Notes: generated by a model not told the origin, from the sequence alone. 64,000 nt of DNA from Acaryochloris sp. CCMEE 5410 (GCF_000238775.2 NZ_AFEJ02000001.1:496001-560000), one strand, 5' to 3'. Positions 7,251 through 17,803 are shown, numbered from the stretch's first letter. Program-made: numbers and translations.

Positions 7251-10200
7251 ATGGTGGAGATGTCCAAACTAGCAACAAATTCAGAGCATTTCTTTATTGT
7301 TGGTATTGGTGCCTCTGCTGGAGGAGTGCAAGCTCTCGAAGAGTTCTTCGGCCATCTGCCGGACGATCCTAATGCAGCTTTTATCGTCGTTCAGCACCTT
7401 TCTCCCCATCATCGGAGCATGATGACTGAGATTTTGCAGCGGCAAACAGCGATGCCAGTTCAAGAGGCTGAAAACGGCATGATGGTAAGCCCCAGCCATG
7501 TCTACGTGCTGCCGCCACGGAAGAAACTGAGTTTAGATGGGCAGAAACTTTGTCTGCGAGATCAACCGGAGTCCATTAGTTACCCTATCAATGAGTTTTT
7601 GCGATCGCTAGCCCAAAACTGGGGTGAACGCACCATTGCCATCTTGCTTTCTGGCACAGGAAGCGACGGTACAGAAGGGATTCAGGCCATTAGCCGAGCA
7701 GGCGGTGTGGCTTTGGTTCAGTCCCCGGAAACCGCCCAATTCACAAGTATGCCCACCAGCGCGATTCCGTCAGGATTGGTGGACGAAATTTTGTCCCCCC
7801 AGGATCTGGCACAAACAGTATTTGAATTGATTCGGTTTTCGGATAACTTTCCATCCACCTCACCCGAAGAAGCCAGCCTAATTGACCCCGATCAACTCCA
7901 GCAGATACTTGACATCCTGGCAGAGCGGGAGGAAATCGACTTTTCTCACTACAAAATCAGTACCCTCAGCCGACGCATCCACCATCGCTGTGCGCTGATT
8001 CGGTGCAGTAACCTAGAAAGCTACATTCGGCTCCTTAGTAGTTCGGAAGAGGAGCAAAAACTGCTGCGGCAAGATTTGTTGATTGGTGCAACTCGATTCT
8101 TTCGTGATCCAGATGCCTGGTCTTTCCTAGAAACAGAGGTACTACCCCAGTTAATTGAGGGACTACAGCCCCAACAGCAGTTACGGGTTTGGGTTTCAGC
8201 CTGCGCTACGGGTGAAGAGGCCTACTCCATGGCCATCCTAATTGACGAAGCGATTAGCCGTGCTAATAAGCCTGTACAGGTTAAAATTTTTGCCACTGAC
8301 TTAGATGCTAATGCCCTGGAGGTTGCTGCACGAGGAGCCTATCCCTATAGCATCGCTAGCGATATCTCCCCGGAACGACTGGAGCGTTATTTTTTTCGTG
8401 AGGGAGAGGCCTACCAGGTACGGCGGTCGCTTCGGGAGATGTTGATTATTGCCCCCCATGATCTCACTAAAAATGCTGGATTCTCCAAGATGAATTTGGT
8501 GAGTTGCCGAAATGTTTTGATCTATATGCAGCCCCAACTCCAGCAACAGGTACTGCATCTTCTTCATTTTGCCCTAGCACCTCAAGGCGTCTTATTTTTG
8601 GGTAGCTCAGAAAATTTGAGCGATCTGACAGAGGAGTTTGTCCCCCTCCAACCTAAGTGGAAGCTGTTTCGCAAACGGCGAGACGTACAGCTCTCGTTGA
8701 TGCCGATGACCCGGCAAGTCGTTGTCTCCCCTTTATCATCTACGGGCCGAGCTAAAGCGCGCCAGCAACAGCTGGACCTCATTTTAGAAGATGCCTTCGA
8801 GTGCTGCTTGCCCGACCGTCAGCTCACCTGTTTGCTGGTCAATCGCAGCAACCAACTTCTGCGGATATTCTACAACACAGCTCATTTACTGGACTTCCCT
8901 GTGGGCGAAACGTTATTGGATGTAACCAATATTGTCCCTCCAGGGCTAAAACTACCCCTGAGTACAGCACTGCATCGAGCCAGAAGTGATCGTCAGGCTG
9001 TTCTCTACACGGGGATTAAGCTTGAGCGAGAAGGCCAAGAACAAAATGTCACTTTGCGGGTCAGGCACAATCATAATAATCCTGTGATGGAGGACTATCT
9101 CGTGGTCGTTCTAGAGGTAGAGACTCTAACAGCCGCTACCCCTGTAGCCTTGCGATTTGATGTAGATACTGAAGCCGCTCAGCAAATCACGGAACTGGAA
9201 TATGAGCTCCAGCAGACCCGTGAAAATCTCCAGGTGACAATTGAGGAGCTGGAAACCACGAACGAAGAGCAGCAGGCTACGAACGAAGAACTGCTGGCCT
9301 CCAACGAAGAACTTCAGAGTACCAATGAGGAACTACAATCCGTCAACGAAGAGCTGTACACCGTCAATGCCGAGTATCAATCCAAAATCCAAGAACTGAC
9401 CCAGCTCAATAGTGACATCAATAATCTGCTCCGCAGCACCAATATTGGCGTGGTTTTTCTGGACAGTCGGCTTAATATTCGCAAGTTTACCCCTGCAGCC
9501 ACAGCGGCCATCAATATCAGACCCGCTGATGTAGGACGCCCCCTCGCTGATATCACAAATAACTTAAATTGTGAGGATCTCCTCACCCTATTACGGCAAG
9601 TGATGCAGGAAAGCCAAGACCTGGAGCGTGAAGTTACGCTTAAAACAACTGGCGATCACCTACTGATGCGTGTTAACCCCTACCTCCAAGATGATGGTAG
9701 CAACGATGGGGTGGTCCTTACCTTTGTCAGAATTAGTGAACTCAAGCGGTTCCAAGAGCAACTTCGGCAGACCAACAATATTCTGGAAAAGCTGTATGCC
9801 AATAGTCCAGCTGGTCTTGGCCTCCTCGATCATGAATTTCGGTATTTGCGTCTTAATCAAGCGCTAGCAGACATCAATGGCATTGCGATCGCAGATCATC
9901 TGGGTAAAACTGTCCAAGAAATCTTGCCGAACATGGCCCAACAGATTGAGCCGATCCTGCATCAAGTCCTAGAGACAGGTGAACCCGCCTGTGATGTCGA
10001 GATTAGGGGGCGGACAGCCACAGAGCCTGATCTGGAGCGATGTTGGTGTACCAACTTCTATGCCGTTGATCTAGCCAACGGAACTCAAGGAATCGGAGTC
10101 GTGATTACCGAAATTACTGAGCGCATTCAGGCGGAGGAGGCACTGCGGCAGAGCGAGGCCAAATTGATGGCTGCGCAACAACTAACCCAAGTGGGCAGTT

Positions 10201-11783
10201 GGGAGCTAACAGTGACCAATGACCTGGATTTGGAGGCAGCGCGAGCGGAATGGTCGCCAGAGCTCTTTCATCTATGTGGGTTTGCTCCCGACCAGGAGGT
10301 GCCCAGCTTTGCCAAAATTTTGGATTGCTGTGCTTCAGCAGACCAAGCTCAGCTTCGGCAAGCTCTAGAGATCTTAATTACTAGAGGAACAGACTATAGT
10401 CTTGATCTCCAATTTCAACGTCCAGATGGAGAGCAACGCTTTCTGCACATGCTAGGACGCGCTGTACAGGATTCAGAGGGACAGGTGACTCAAATGTACG
10501 GAGCCATGATGGACGTTACCGACCACAAACAGTATGAAGCCGACCTTATCCGTAAAAATCAAGCCCTAGAGGACGCCATTGCCGTGGCCCAAGCTGCGGA
10601 TTCAGCCAACCAAGCCAAAAATCTGTTTTTGGCAAATATGAGTCACGAGATTCGGACCCCACTCAATTCCGTTTTGGGATTCGGAGAGCTTTTGCTTCAG
10701 ACCCCGTTGAACCCTAAGCAGAAAACACTTCTGCAAACGCTCCGCCGCAACAGTGAAAGACTTCTCATAATTGTCAACGATATTTTGGATCTATCTAAAC
10801 TAGAGGCTAGTGAACTCCGTTTAGAGAGCCGTTTATTTCACCTCCCTGAAACGATAACAGAGTTGACCCATACCTTTACTCCCCTGGCAGAAGCAAAAGG
10901 ATTATCCCTGAAGGTTGAGATGGCTCCCGAGGTTCCCCAACATCTGATGGGAGATGACTTCCGACTCCAGCAAATTCTGAGCAATCTGATTAGCAATGCC
11001 ATTAAGTTTACGGTAGAAGGACAGGTAACCCTGACCATTACTCAGATTTCCGCTGAGCCAACGACACCAGAACAGAGGACAACTACTCTTCACTTTGTGG
11101 TGCAAGATACCGGGATTGGCATTGCTGAGCAGGTGCAGGATCAGCTGTTTCAACCCTTTACCCAAGGAGATCTGTCCACTGTGCGACAATATGGCGGCAC
11201 AGGACTAGGATTAACGATTTGCCGCCGCATTGTGCAGTTGATGGGAGGAGAGATCGGGTTCGAAAGTGCGCTAGGTCAAGGATCGACGTTCTGGGTAAGG
11301 GTTAGTTTTGAGCAGGCAGAGGCAGCGCCGACGCTTGAGCTGAGCCAAGCGAGTCCTCCTAAATCCAGGTCTAGTTCGGTATCCAATCGATCCGTAAAGC
11401 TACTCGTTGTAGAAGACAATATCGACAACCGCGACCTGCTGATTATGATGCTAGAGGGATTAGGCTATTCCTCACCCGATTGGGCAGCCAACGGTCAGCA
11501 GGCCCTCGAACGGCTGGCTGAACAGGATTACGATCTGGTTTTTATGGATTGTCAAATGCCAGTGATGGATGGTTATCAAGCCACTCAACAAATTCGCCAG
11601 CAGGAAGCCAACACGTCGAGGCAAACGCTAATAGTAGGGTTGACAGCCAGCGCTATGATGAGCGATCGCAACCAATGTTTATCCGTCGGTATGGATGACT
11701 ACCTCAGTAAGCCTCTACTCCTCAACGACTTGGCCCAAATGTTGGAGCAATGGTTGCCAAAGGCTGGTTCTCCAGAACCGTAA
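7251..11783 (+). CDS. CheB-CheR-PAS-histidine kinase-receiver hybrid protein
   Basis: A 1510-residue multidomain sensor. Order: CheB methylesterase (about 12-195) with the complete catalytic triad Ser22 (GIGASAGG), His49 (QHLSP) and Asp139 (GTGSDGTEG); CheR methyltransferase (about 215-480) with the SAM-binding [14 protein letters not shown]; a coiled coil (about 640-720) of ELxxTNEEL repeats; PAS domains (about 725-830, 845-960, 970-1090); HisKA with [11 protein letters not shown] (phosphoacceptor His1132); HATPase with [15 protein letters not shown] and GGTGLGL; and a C-terminal receiver with acidic residues E1388 D1389, phosphoacceptor Asp1433 and SKP. All catalytic residues are present. 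CheB-CheR-PAS-kinase fusions usually act outside flagellar chemotaxis. The ATG at 7260 is an alternative start. It lies 190 bp before a KaiC-like operon, suggesting a shared pathway. Confidence 0.93.
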   Translation: MVEMSKLATNSEHFFIVGIGASAGGVQALEEFFGHLPDDPNAAFIVVQHLSPHHRSMMTEILQRQTAMPVQEAENGMMVSPSHVYVLPPRKKLSLDGQKLCLRDQPESISYPINEFLRSLAQNWGERTIAILLSGTGSDGTEGIQAISRAGGVALVQSPETAQFTSMPTSAIPSGLVDEILSPQDLAQTVFELIRFSDNFPSTSPEEASLIDPDQLQQILDILAEREEIDFSHYKISTLSRRIHHRCALIRCSNLESYIRLLSSSEEEQKLLRQDLLIGATRFFRDPDAWSFLETEVLPQLIEGLQPQQQLRVWVSACATGEEAYSMAILIDEAISRANKPVQVKIFATDLDANALEVAARGAYPYSIASDISPERLERYFFREGEAYQVRRSLREMLIIAPHDLTKNAGFSKMNLVSCRNVLIYMQPQLQQQVLHLLHFALAPQGVLFLGSSENLSDLTEEFVPLQPKWKLFRKRRDVQLSLMPMTRQVVVSPLSSTGRAKARQQQLDLILEDAFECCLPDRQLTCLLVNRSNQLLRIFYNTAHLLDFPVGETLLDVTNIVPPGLKLPLSTALHRARSDRQAVLYTGIKLEREGQEQNVTLRVRHNHNNPVMEDYLVVVLEVETLTAATPVALRFDVDTEAAQQITELEYELQQTRENLQVTIEELETTNEEQQATNEELLASNEELQSTNEELQSVNEELYTVNAEYQSKIQELTQLNSDINNLLRSTNIGVVFLDSRLNIRKFTPAATAAINIRPADVGRPLADITNNLNCEDLLTLLRQVMQESQDLEREVTLKTTGDHLLMRVNPYLQDDGSNDGVVLTFVRISELKRFQEQLRQTNNILEKLYANSPAGLGLLDHEFRYLRLNQALADINGIAIADHLGKTVQEILPNMAQQIEPILHQVLETGEPACDVEIRGRTATEPDLERCWCTNFYAVDLANGTQGIGVVITEITERIQAEEALRQSEAKLMAAQQLTQVGSWELTVTNDLDLEAARAEWSPELFHLCGFAPDQEVPSFAKILDCCASADQAQLRQALEILITRGTDYSLDLQFQRPDGEQRFLHMLGRAVQDSEGQVTQMYGAMMDVTDHKQYEADLIRKNQALEDAIAVAQAADSANQAKNLFLANMSHEIRTPLNSVLGFGELLLQTPLNPKQKTLLQTLRRNSERLLIIVNDILDLSKLEASELRLESRLFHLPETITELTHTFTPLAEAKGLSLKVEMAPEVPQHLMGDDFRLQQILSNLISNAIKFTVEGQVTLTITQISAEPTTPEQRTTTLHFVVQDTGIGIAEQVQDQLFQPFTQGDLSTVRQYGGTGLGLTICRRIVQLMGGEIGFESALGQGSTFWVRVSFEQAEAAPTLELSQASPPKSRSSSVSNRSVKLLVVEDNIDNRDLLIMMLEGLGYSSPDWAANGQQALERLAEQDYDLVFMDCQMPVMDGYQATQQIRQQEANTSRQTLIVGLTASAMMSDRNQCLSVGMDDYLSKPLLLNDLAQMLEQWLPKAGSPEP

Positions 11784-11975
11784 CTTTGGCAGCATCGAAT
11801 TCTCTCTCAAGAGGCTCATATGGTTGCAATCATGATGGCTACCATGAACCGCTAAAAAGTTGGTTATTGTTCCTAATCCTTTGTCTAAATGGCCACCCAG
11901 TAAGGTCTTCGGAGACTTAATCAAACCATGCTATTCTTTGACTGATTAGTGGCCTGGTTCAATTGCGGAAGTACA

Positions 11976-13430
11976 ATGCCTACAAGAATTTCGACGTGTG
12001 TTAGAGGCTTAGATGATATCCTGCAAAATGGGTTCATCTCCGGGCAAGCCTATCTACTGAGGGGTGGGACAGGGACGGGCAAGACTACACTAGGGATGCA
12101 TTATCTGAGGGCAGGTGTTGCCCAACATGAGCCAACGCTACTGATTACTCTGGGAGAGCCAGAACAACGGCTGCGCCGCAATGCAGCCAACATAGGCATC
12201 GACCTAGAAGGTATCTCGGTCCTTGATCTCACTCCTTCGAAGGAATACTTTGCCGAGAACCTTACCTACGACATCTTTTCGCCAGCAGACGTGGAACGTG
12301 AACCGACAACTCAGCGAATTATGGAAGAGGTCCATCGCATCCAACCTCAGCGCGTCTTTATTGACTCGATGACTCAGTTTCGCTATCTAGCGACTGATAA
12401 ATTTCAGTTTCATAAGCAAGTGCTTTCATTTATTCGCTTCTTGACCGACCAAGGTTGTACCGTCCTACTAACGTCAGAGAGTACTGCCAGCGATGCAGAT
12501 GATGATCTTCAGTTCCTCTGCGATGGCGTGATTGACTTGGCATACAACCGGTCGGATGATACGCGAGCGCTTGAGATCGCTAAGTTTCGTGGCTCAGATT
12601 TTCGGGGTGGGACCCATGCTTTCCGTCTGACGAACAAAGGGATGTCCGTCTTCCCCAGATTGCGACCAGAAAGCTTTGCAAATGAGTTTGTATCCGAATC
12701 GATTTCCTCTGGAGTCCCAGAAATCGATGAGCTGCTGCACGGCGGCATTGAGCGCGGCACCATCACTGTAGTGAGTGGTTCTTCAGGCGTCGGCAAGACC
12801 ACCTTTGGTCTCCAGTTTATGAAAGAAGCAGCCGGTCGTGGAGAACGTTCTGTAGTCTATTCTTTTGAAGAGAATATAGAAACAATGCTGCATCGGTGTG
12901 AGGGGGTCAATATCCCAGTAGCAGCGATGCTAAAGCAAGGTACCCTATCAGCAGTTCAAGTAGAGGCGCTGTTACTCAGTCCTGATGAATTTGCCCAACA
13001 GGTGCGCCAGGAAGTCGAACAGCACCAAGCTCGAATTGTCATGCTTGACAGTATCTCTGGCTATCAGCTTTCGATTCGAGGGGGCGAGCTGATTAAACGA
13101 ATACATGCGCTGTGCCGCTATTTGCAGAATATGGGTGTGACGGTCATCCTCATCAATGAAACAGAATCGATTACGGGCGAATTTAAAGCGACTGGCATGG
13201 GAATCAGCTACCTAGCTGATAATATAATCTTTCTGAGACATCTAGAAGTGCGCGGTGAATTACATAAAGCGATTGGCGTTCTGAAAAAGCGCTTATCAGG
13301 GTATGAAAACACGCTGCGAGAATTTGAAATCACTCGCTACGGATTAAAGGTCGGCCCACCTCTAACCAAATTGCGTCGGATTCTCAGCGGTATACCGGAC
13401 TGGGTTAATGAGCCACCGCAGGAATGCTAG
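11976..13430 (+). CDS. KaiC-like double-RecA ATPase
   Basis: A 484-residue protein with two RecA/KaiC domains, each with a Walker A: GGTGTGKTT (about 30-38) and GSSGVGKTT (about 268-276), and Walker B-like VFIDS and IVMLDS. The second domain keeps the EE pair (SFEEN); in the first, the equivalent reads LGEPE, so one acidic residue appears replaced. By eye the KaiC autophosphorylation pair Ser431-Thr432 aligns to Ser411-Tyr412 in GMGISYLADN, followed by the conserved HLEVRGELHKAI. It is therefore KaiC-like rather than the clock KaiC, and no kaiA or kaiB is nearby. ATG 11976 is preferred (GCGGAAG upstream) over 11949. It overlaps or abuts the next gene, forming a KaiC-receiver-kinase operon. 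Confidence 0.88.
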   Translation: MPTRISTCVRGLDDILQNGFISGQAYLLRGGTGTGKTTLGMHYLRAGVAQHEPTLLITLGEPEQRLRRNAANIGIDLEGISVLDLTPSKEYFAENLTYDIFSPADVEREPTTQRIMEEVHRIQPQRVFIDSMTQFRYLATDKFQFHKQVLSFIRFLTDQGCTVLLTSESTASDADDDLQFLCDGVIDLAYNRSDDTRALEIAKFRGSDFRGGTHAFRLTNKGMSVFPRLRPESFANEFVSESISSGVPEIDELLHGGIERGTITVVSGSSGVGKTTFGLQFMKEAAGRGERSVVYSFEENIETMLHRCEGVNIPVAAMLKQGTLSAVQVEALLLSPDEFAQQVRQEVEQHQARIVMLDSISGYQLSIRGGELIKRIHALCRYLQNMGVTVILINETESITGEFKATGMGISYLADNIIFLRHLEVRGELHKAIGVLKKRLSGYENTLREFEITRYGLKVGPPLTKLRRILSGIPDWVNEPPQEC

Positions 13431-13432
13431 AG

Positions 13433-13795
13433 ATGGCTGATACTCTCTTGCTCTTAAATCATAATGCTTGTAATCAAATATTATTGACTCAATTCTTAGA
13501 AGGGCACGGATATCATACCGTGGGTGCGACCTCCTATGAAGGGTTAGAGGACGCACTTGCAAGTCCCCACTTCCTCCGCCTGGCGCTGATTGATATTTCT
13601 GGATTTGACCCTCAGATTTGGACCCACTGCCGACGCCTTCGACAGCGCCAAATCCCATTTATCATTCTTTCGGCTCGACGAAGTACCGGCTTGGAGAATG
13701 AAAGTTTTGCCCATGGTGCCCATGGCGTCCTGATTAAACCCCTGGTCCAAGAGGTTCTACTCAACCTACTACATAGCTTTTTAGAAGAGCCATGA
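13433..13795 (+). CDS. pseudo-receiver (degenerate response regulator) protein
   Basis: A 120-residue single domain with the length and alternating pattern of a receiver domain. The acidic pair normally after strand 1 is replaced (LLLLNHNACNQ), but a central Asp remains in ALIDISGFD, as do a Ser-Ala turn (ILSARR) and a C-terminal Ile-Lys-Pro. Loss of the Mg-binding acidic residues suggests it does not undergo normal phosphorylation and acts as a protein-binding pseudo-receiver. The ATG at 13433 comes two bases after the stop of the KaiC-like gene; an in-frame ATG at 13424 would overlap it. Its stop overlaps the next start by four bases (ATGA), so translation is coupled. Confidence 0.75.
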   Translation: MADTLLLLNHNACNQILLTQFLEGHGYHTVGATSYEGLEDALASPHFLRLALIDISGFDPQIWTHCRRLRQRQIPFIILSARRSTGLENESFAHGAHGVLIKPLVQEVLLNLLHSFLEEP

Positions 13796-14877
13796 GCCAA
13801 ATTCTTCTGCTCTTTGACCAACAAGAGAACGGTCGCCTCTTAGCCCAATGGCTGAGTCAATTTTATTTAGTATTGTCTCCCCCCTGCGAACAACAGGTTC
13901 AGGCCCTAGCAGAGGAACCGTTTGACCTAGCTGTTTTCGACGGCACAGCCCTGCTGCGCCTCTTAGAACCATTACAAGTGCGACGTCAGGTGGCTGAGCC
14001 CATTTTTTTGCCCTGCCTTTTAGTGACGCCGCAACCTGATCCTGAGCGAGAAAATTTATCTCCTAGTCTTTGGAAAAATATGGATGAGGAAATAACGATC
14101 CCCTGCTCTCAGGCTATTCTGCAGCGACGTATTGAGATGCTGCTGCGAGCAAGACGACTCTCAGTGGAACTCAATGAGGCCAATATTCAGCTCCAAAAGG
14201 CCAATAAGCTTCAATCCCAATTTGTTAACCTCGTCTCTCACGAATTTCGTAACTCGCTTCACGCTATCTCTGGGTTCGTTCAGATGCTTGAACTGCAATA
14301 TACTCAATCTTCTGAAACAGTTCAAAAGATTTTTAAGCGTCTGTATAATGCCATTCAAAAATCAGATAAATTGACTGCTGACTTATTAATTTTGGGACGA
14401 ACCGGAGCGAATCGCTTAGAATTCAAGCCTGAACAACTTAATCTGGAACTCCTATGTCGGTCAATTACTGAGACCGCTCAAGCTAACGATTCATTCCAGC
14501 GCCAGGTTGACCTTGCCATCAACGGTGACTGCTCAGCCGTTGTCATGGACGGCGCATTAATAGAGCATGCGTTGACCAATCTGGTTTCCAATGCTCTCAA
14601 GTACTCCCTCCCTGACGGAGTCGTTCGGGTTACCTTAAAGATTCAAAATCAGAGGGTTGTCATTAATGTTCAAGATACGGGGATTGGAATTCCTGCCGAA
14701 GACCAGGCACAACTGTTTCAATCATTCCATCGCGCCAGCAATGTAGGGCAGATTCCAGGGACAGGATTGGGTTTAGCGATTGTTCAGCAATGTGTCAGCT
14801 TGCACCGAGGTCAGATATTTGTTGATAGCCAAGTTGGTAGAGGAACGACTTTTACAGTTCAACTACCGCTTACATAA
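13792..14877 (+). CDS. histidine kinase with N-terminal degenerate receiver
   Basis: A 361-residue cytoplasmic kinase. Residues 1-115 look like a second degenerate receiver (ILLLFDQQENGR at strand 1, FDLAVFDGTA with a central Asp), followed by a helical linker, HisKA with VSHEFRNSLHAISGF (His150), and HATPase with NLVSNALKYS, DTGIGIP and GTGLGLA. There is no membrane segment, so it senses through protein partners. It overlaps the pseudo-receiver gene by ATGA and ends the trio. The natural hypothesis is that the KaiC-like ATPase signals through the pseudo-receiver to this kinase, analogous in logic to KaiC-SasA; that is inference from gene order. Confidence 0.88.
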   Translation: MSQILLLFDQQENGRLLAQWLSQFYLVLSPPCEQQVQALAEEPFDLAVFDGTALLRLLEPLQVRRQVAEPIFLPCLLVTPQPDPERENLSPSLWKNMDEEITIPCSQAILQRRIEMLLRARRLSVELNEANIQLQKANKLQSQFVNLVSHEFRNSLHAISGFVQMLELQYTQSSETVQKIFKRLYNAIQKSDKLTADLLILGRTGANRLEFKPEQLNLELLCRSITETAQANDSFQRQVDLAINGDCSAVVMDGALIEHALTNLVSNALKYSLPDGVVRVTLKIQNQRVVINVQDTGIGIPAEDQAQLFQSFHRASNVGQIPGTGLGLAIVQQCVSLHRGQIFVDSQVGRGTTFTVQLPLT

Positions 14878-14943
14878 GCTATAGAAAATTTGAACACCAT
14901 GTTTATTGGCATGGACGACCTGAGAACCACTGTTATAGGCTTT

Positions 14944-16167
14944 TTAGCTTTCAATCTCGCGATGATACCATCGCATTAACGGTGTCGTACTTACCCCATG
15001 CAAGACAATGGAGACAACCACGACGGTATTGACCATCCAGGTTAGGCGTTCAGCTAGTGGTCCTTCTATCCCCTGGTTGAGGGCATAGGTGAGGTAATAT
15101 AGCGAGCCCACCCCTCGAATGCCGAACCAGCCAAAGAGCCAACGGGTTGGGATGGGCAAGCGGCTCCCTATCAAGCTAATCCAAGCTCCGAGGGGACGAA
15201 TCACGATCAACAAGAATCCAGCTAAAATTCCTATCTGGCCCATGTATTGCACCATTGGCTCGATTCTCAGGAGTGAGCCCAAGAGCAAAATGGTGATAAT
15301 TTCAAGCAGCTTCTCGATCTGCTCGACCAGCGTCATTTGTGCCAGACGTTTTTCCGGTTCATGGTGGTAGTGACTGCGCAGTGTCAGCCCTGCGACAAAG
15401 ACGGCCAAGAAGCCATAGCCATTTACAATTTCGGTGAGGGTATAAGTCAACAGAATGGTACTTAAGGCCACCAAATCTTCCATCAGGTCATCTGCAGGCT
15501 GGTGACGTTGTAGTCGTCGATCGACCCAATGAATCCCTTGAGCCACTACGATCCCCATAAGAGTACCAGCAGCGATGGCCCATAACAGATCGACGACCAC
15601 CCACTGCTGGAACCAGCTCTCCAAATCGCCTTTTTGCAACCAGTGGAGTCCGAAATAGACAAAGGGGAAAGCCAGGGAATCGTTCAGGCCGCCCTCTGAA
15701 GTCAGACCAAACCGCAGTTCATCGTGATCATCAAGGTGGCCCATTTGTACCTCTGAAGCCAGAACAGGATCCGTCGGAGCTAATATGGCCCCGAGCAGGA
15801 TGGCCGGCCCCCATTCCAGATCAAGTAACCCATGGCTGACAAATGCGATCGCACCAATAGACACAGGCATCAAAATACCAATCAGCCTACCCGTAATTTG
15901 CCAACTGGCCAGATTCAGAGGCCGATTCATTTTCAGCCCGCAGCCAAAGACCGACACAATCACCACAAATTCGGTGAGTCGCTCGATTAGGACTGAACTG
16001 GGTTCCCCTTGCACAATACCGATACCATAGGGTCCGAGCAATATCCCTACTATCAGATAAATCAGAGCGTAGGAGACTGGTAAGCGCGAGATCCAGCCCG
16101 ACCCCAGCGTTACCGCTAAGATCAATAAACCAATAATCAGGAGAAAAGACAGGTAGGTATCAATCAA
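14944..16167 (-). CDS. cation:proton antiporter (CPA family)
   Basis: A 407-residue polytopic membrane protein with about 11-12 hydrophobic segments. The diagnostic motifs of sodium/proton antiporters are present: LAPTDPVLASEVQ with its Asp, and TSEGGLNDSLAFPFV with the Gly-Gly-x-Asn-Asp of the ion-binding site. It should exchange Na+ or K+ for H+ across the cytoplasmic or thylakoid membrane, relevant to salt and pH stress. The start appears to be TTG at 16167, since a stop (TAA) lies three codons upstream in frame and no ATG occurs until far into the protein. The gene converges on the kinase operon. It lacks the C-terminal cytoplasmic regulatory domain of some homologues. Confidence 0.9.
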   Translation of the reverse strand: MIDTYLSFLLIIGLLILAVTLGSGWISRLPVSYALIYLIVGILLGPYGIGIVQGEPSSVLIERLTEFVVIVSVFGCGLKMNRPLNLASWQITGRLIGILMPVSIGAIAFVSHGLLDLEWGPAILLGAILAPTDPVLASEVQMGHLDDHDELRFGLTSEGGLNDSLAFPFVYFGLHWLQKGDLESWFQQWVVVDLLWAIAAGTLMGIVVAQGIHWVDRRLQRHQPADDLMEDLVALSTILLTYTLTEIVNGYGFLAVFVAGLTLRSHYHHEPEKRLAQMTLVEQIEKLLEIITILLLGSLLRIEPMVQYMGQIGILAGFLLIVIRPLGAWISLIGSRLPIPTRWLFGWFGIRGVGSLYYLTYALNQGIEGPLAERLTWMVNTVVVVSIVLHGVSTTPLMRWYHREIES

Positions 16168-16355
16168 AAAGCTTTACTCTTTAGCGGTTGGTATTACAAC
16201 GTTCTAAATTTAAATTCCATCGACAAGTGTCTTCTGGAGCGACATGGGATGGTCCTACATCTACTCCCATTCCACGAAAGAGCCAGGGTCAATCGTGCTA
16301 CTGCACTCTTTAAACCTGGCTCCATAGATAACTCCGCCTAAACTAGGGAAATGGA

Positions 16356-16568
16356 TCACTCTTCCGAGTATTGCTCCTCGCCTTGTGTGGGTCCGTCATT
16401 GGCTACAACGAAACCAGAACCAGGCTGAGATTCAGGCTTGGCAGTTGATCTACCATCCCCAGACATTTTGTCCATGTTTTTACGAGCAGCCGGCTCTATC
16501 GGCGTGTCTGCTCCTCCAGTATTTGGAGTGTCGGGGGCTTGTTTTTTTGTATAGGATTCGTCTGGCAT
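16356..16568 (-). CDS. small hydrophilic hypothetical protein
   Basis: A 70-residue, Pro/Gly/Asp/Glu-rich protein with no hydrophobic core, predicted to be disordered, ending in an acidic tail (GEEQYSEE). The ATG is preceded by AGAGG at about 7 nt. No family was recognised. It lies between the antiporter and a dehydrogenase on the same strand, each well separated, so it is probably monocistronic. Small disordered acidic proteins of this kind accompany stress genes elsewhere in this window (6055-6234). Confidence 0.55.
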   Translation of the reverse strand: MPDESYTKKQAPDTPNTGGADTPIEPAARKNMDKMSGDGRSTAKPESQPGSGFVVANDGPTQGEEQYSEE

Positions 16569-17005
16569 GCTAGTACCTCTTTGATCTTTAAAAACTACAG
16601 AAAAAGGGAGTAGAAGACCGGGCTTTAATAAAGAAATTTATGGATTGATTTTCAAAAATCTATAAATTCAGCCTCAAGCTTATTTCTGATTCAAAAAAAC
16701 AAATTTACAGTCATTGTTTTTGCTTGAAAACAAGCAAGTCTCCTACAATGCAAATCTTAGAATTTGCTCTCTTTAATAAAGATAAAATATTAGCAATTGT
16801 TCGAAATCTACCTAAAGATGCAATCTCATCTTCCTGAAGGCTAAACCTTTTTTATGGGATCAAGATCTTTAAAAAGCAACCCTTAATTAACTATAGGGTT
16901 GGTCGATTTCTTTACAGAAAGCCCCTTTGAATTGATGATATTACCATCAGCTCAAAGGGTGTAAACAAGATGATGTAGCTGGACGCTACAGCGGTTGGCT
17001 ATGGT
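16569..17005. other. AT-rich intergenic region
   Basis: About 435 bp, markedly A/T-rich compared with the flanking genes. Its first part is the upstream region of the small hydrophilic gene; its last part contains the hairpin at 16923-16959 just beyond the dehydrogenase stop. No coding frame recognised. Confidence 0.4.
16923..16959 (-). terminator. hairpin downstream of SDR gene
   Basis: CCCTTTGA (16923-16930) pairs with TCAAAGGG (16952-16959), and an inner GATG/CATC pair extends the structure across the small loop. It lies about 45 bp beyond the stop of the minus-strand dehydrogenase, where a terminator is expected, and is followed in that direction by a short run including TTTCTTTAC. The T-tract is weak, so termination is probable but not certain. 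Confidence 0.5.
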
Positions 17006-17803
17006 TCAGATGGTGGCGACGGACCCACCATCTACTCTGTAATTTGCCCCCACGACAAAGCTAGAAAGTTCAGAACAAAGAAAGGCAATAACAGCAGCAA
17101 CTTCCTGGGGCTTTCCACGCCGTTTCAGCTCTAAATGAGGGCGTTTCTCCTTCAGAAATGAAGCAATGGCTTCGTCAAAGTTGACGTCTAGTTTTTCGGC
17201 TCGTTGCTCCATCATGGCATCGGTCATGGGGGTAGCTATAAATGCGGGAGAAACCGAATTGACCAAAATACCGTCCTGGGCATAGGCTTTCGACAGATTT
17301 TTGGCAAAGTTGAGTACTGCTGCCTTGCAAGCACAGTAGGGCATTTCATCCGTATAGGGCTGAATGGCATCTTCAGAGGTAACCAAAACAATGCGTCCCC
17401 ATTGCTCTGCCTGCATCACAGGAATAAAGGCTCGACAAACACGCACTGTGGCCATCAAATCCACTGCAATCGTTTTTTCCCAATCCTCATCGCAAATGTC
17501 TAGAAAATCACCTGTAGCTCCTGTAATACCAGCCGCATGCATCAAGATGTGAACCTTGCCATAGTGCTGAAGAACTTGCTGCTTAGCTGACTCAACTTCC
17601 GCCAGGTGAGTTAAATCGGCCTGGGTTCCAAAGACATCCCCCAGGGATTTGAGGTGTTTTACAGTCTTCTCTAGCTCCTCCTGGGTTTTGTCAATCAAGG
17701 CCACCTTGGCTCCTTCTTTAAGCAAGCGTTCGGCTGTGGCCTTGCCCATGCCGGAATCTCCACCTGTGATGACAGCGACTTTATTCTTGAGACCTAAATC
17801 CAC
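17006..17803 (-). CDS. short-chain dehydrogenase/reductase (SDR)
   Basis: A 265-residue classical SDR. The cofactor motif TGGDSGMGKA is at residues about 13-22, the NxAG-like position reads HAAGITG, the catalytic Ser is in VLVTSEDA and the Tyr-x-x-x-Lys pair in MPYCACKAAV; the C-terminal VDGGS is typical. It would reduce or oxidise a carbonyl or alcohol substrate using NAD(P)H; the substrate cannot be named. The start is GTG at 17803, preceded by AGGAG at about 9 nt. It stands alone, upstream of a tandem repeat tract. An acidic residue after the second strand (LIDKT) hints at NAD(H) preference. Confidence 0.88.
   Translation of the reverse strand: MDLGLKNKVAVITGGDSGMGKATAERLLKEGAKVALIDKTQEELEKTVKHLKSLGDVFGTQADLTHLAEVESAKQQVLQHYGKVHILMHAAGITGATGDFLDICDEDWEKTIAVDLMATVRVCRAFIPVMQAEQWGRIVLVTSEDAIQPYTDEMPYCACKAAVLNFAKNLSKAYAQDGILVNSVSPAFIATPMTDAMMEQRAEKLDVNFDEAIASFLKEKRPHLELKRRGKPQEVAAVIAFLCSELSSFVVGANYRVDGGSVATI

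Noticed and set aside
11976-13430. Calling the KaiC-like gene kaiC of the circadian clock
   Set aside because: No kaiA/kaiB nearby, apparent Ser-Tyr instead of Ser-Thr at the phosphosite and a changed acidic pair in the first domain.
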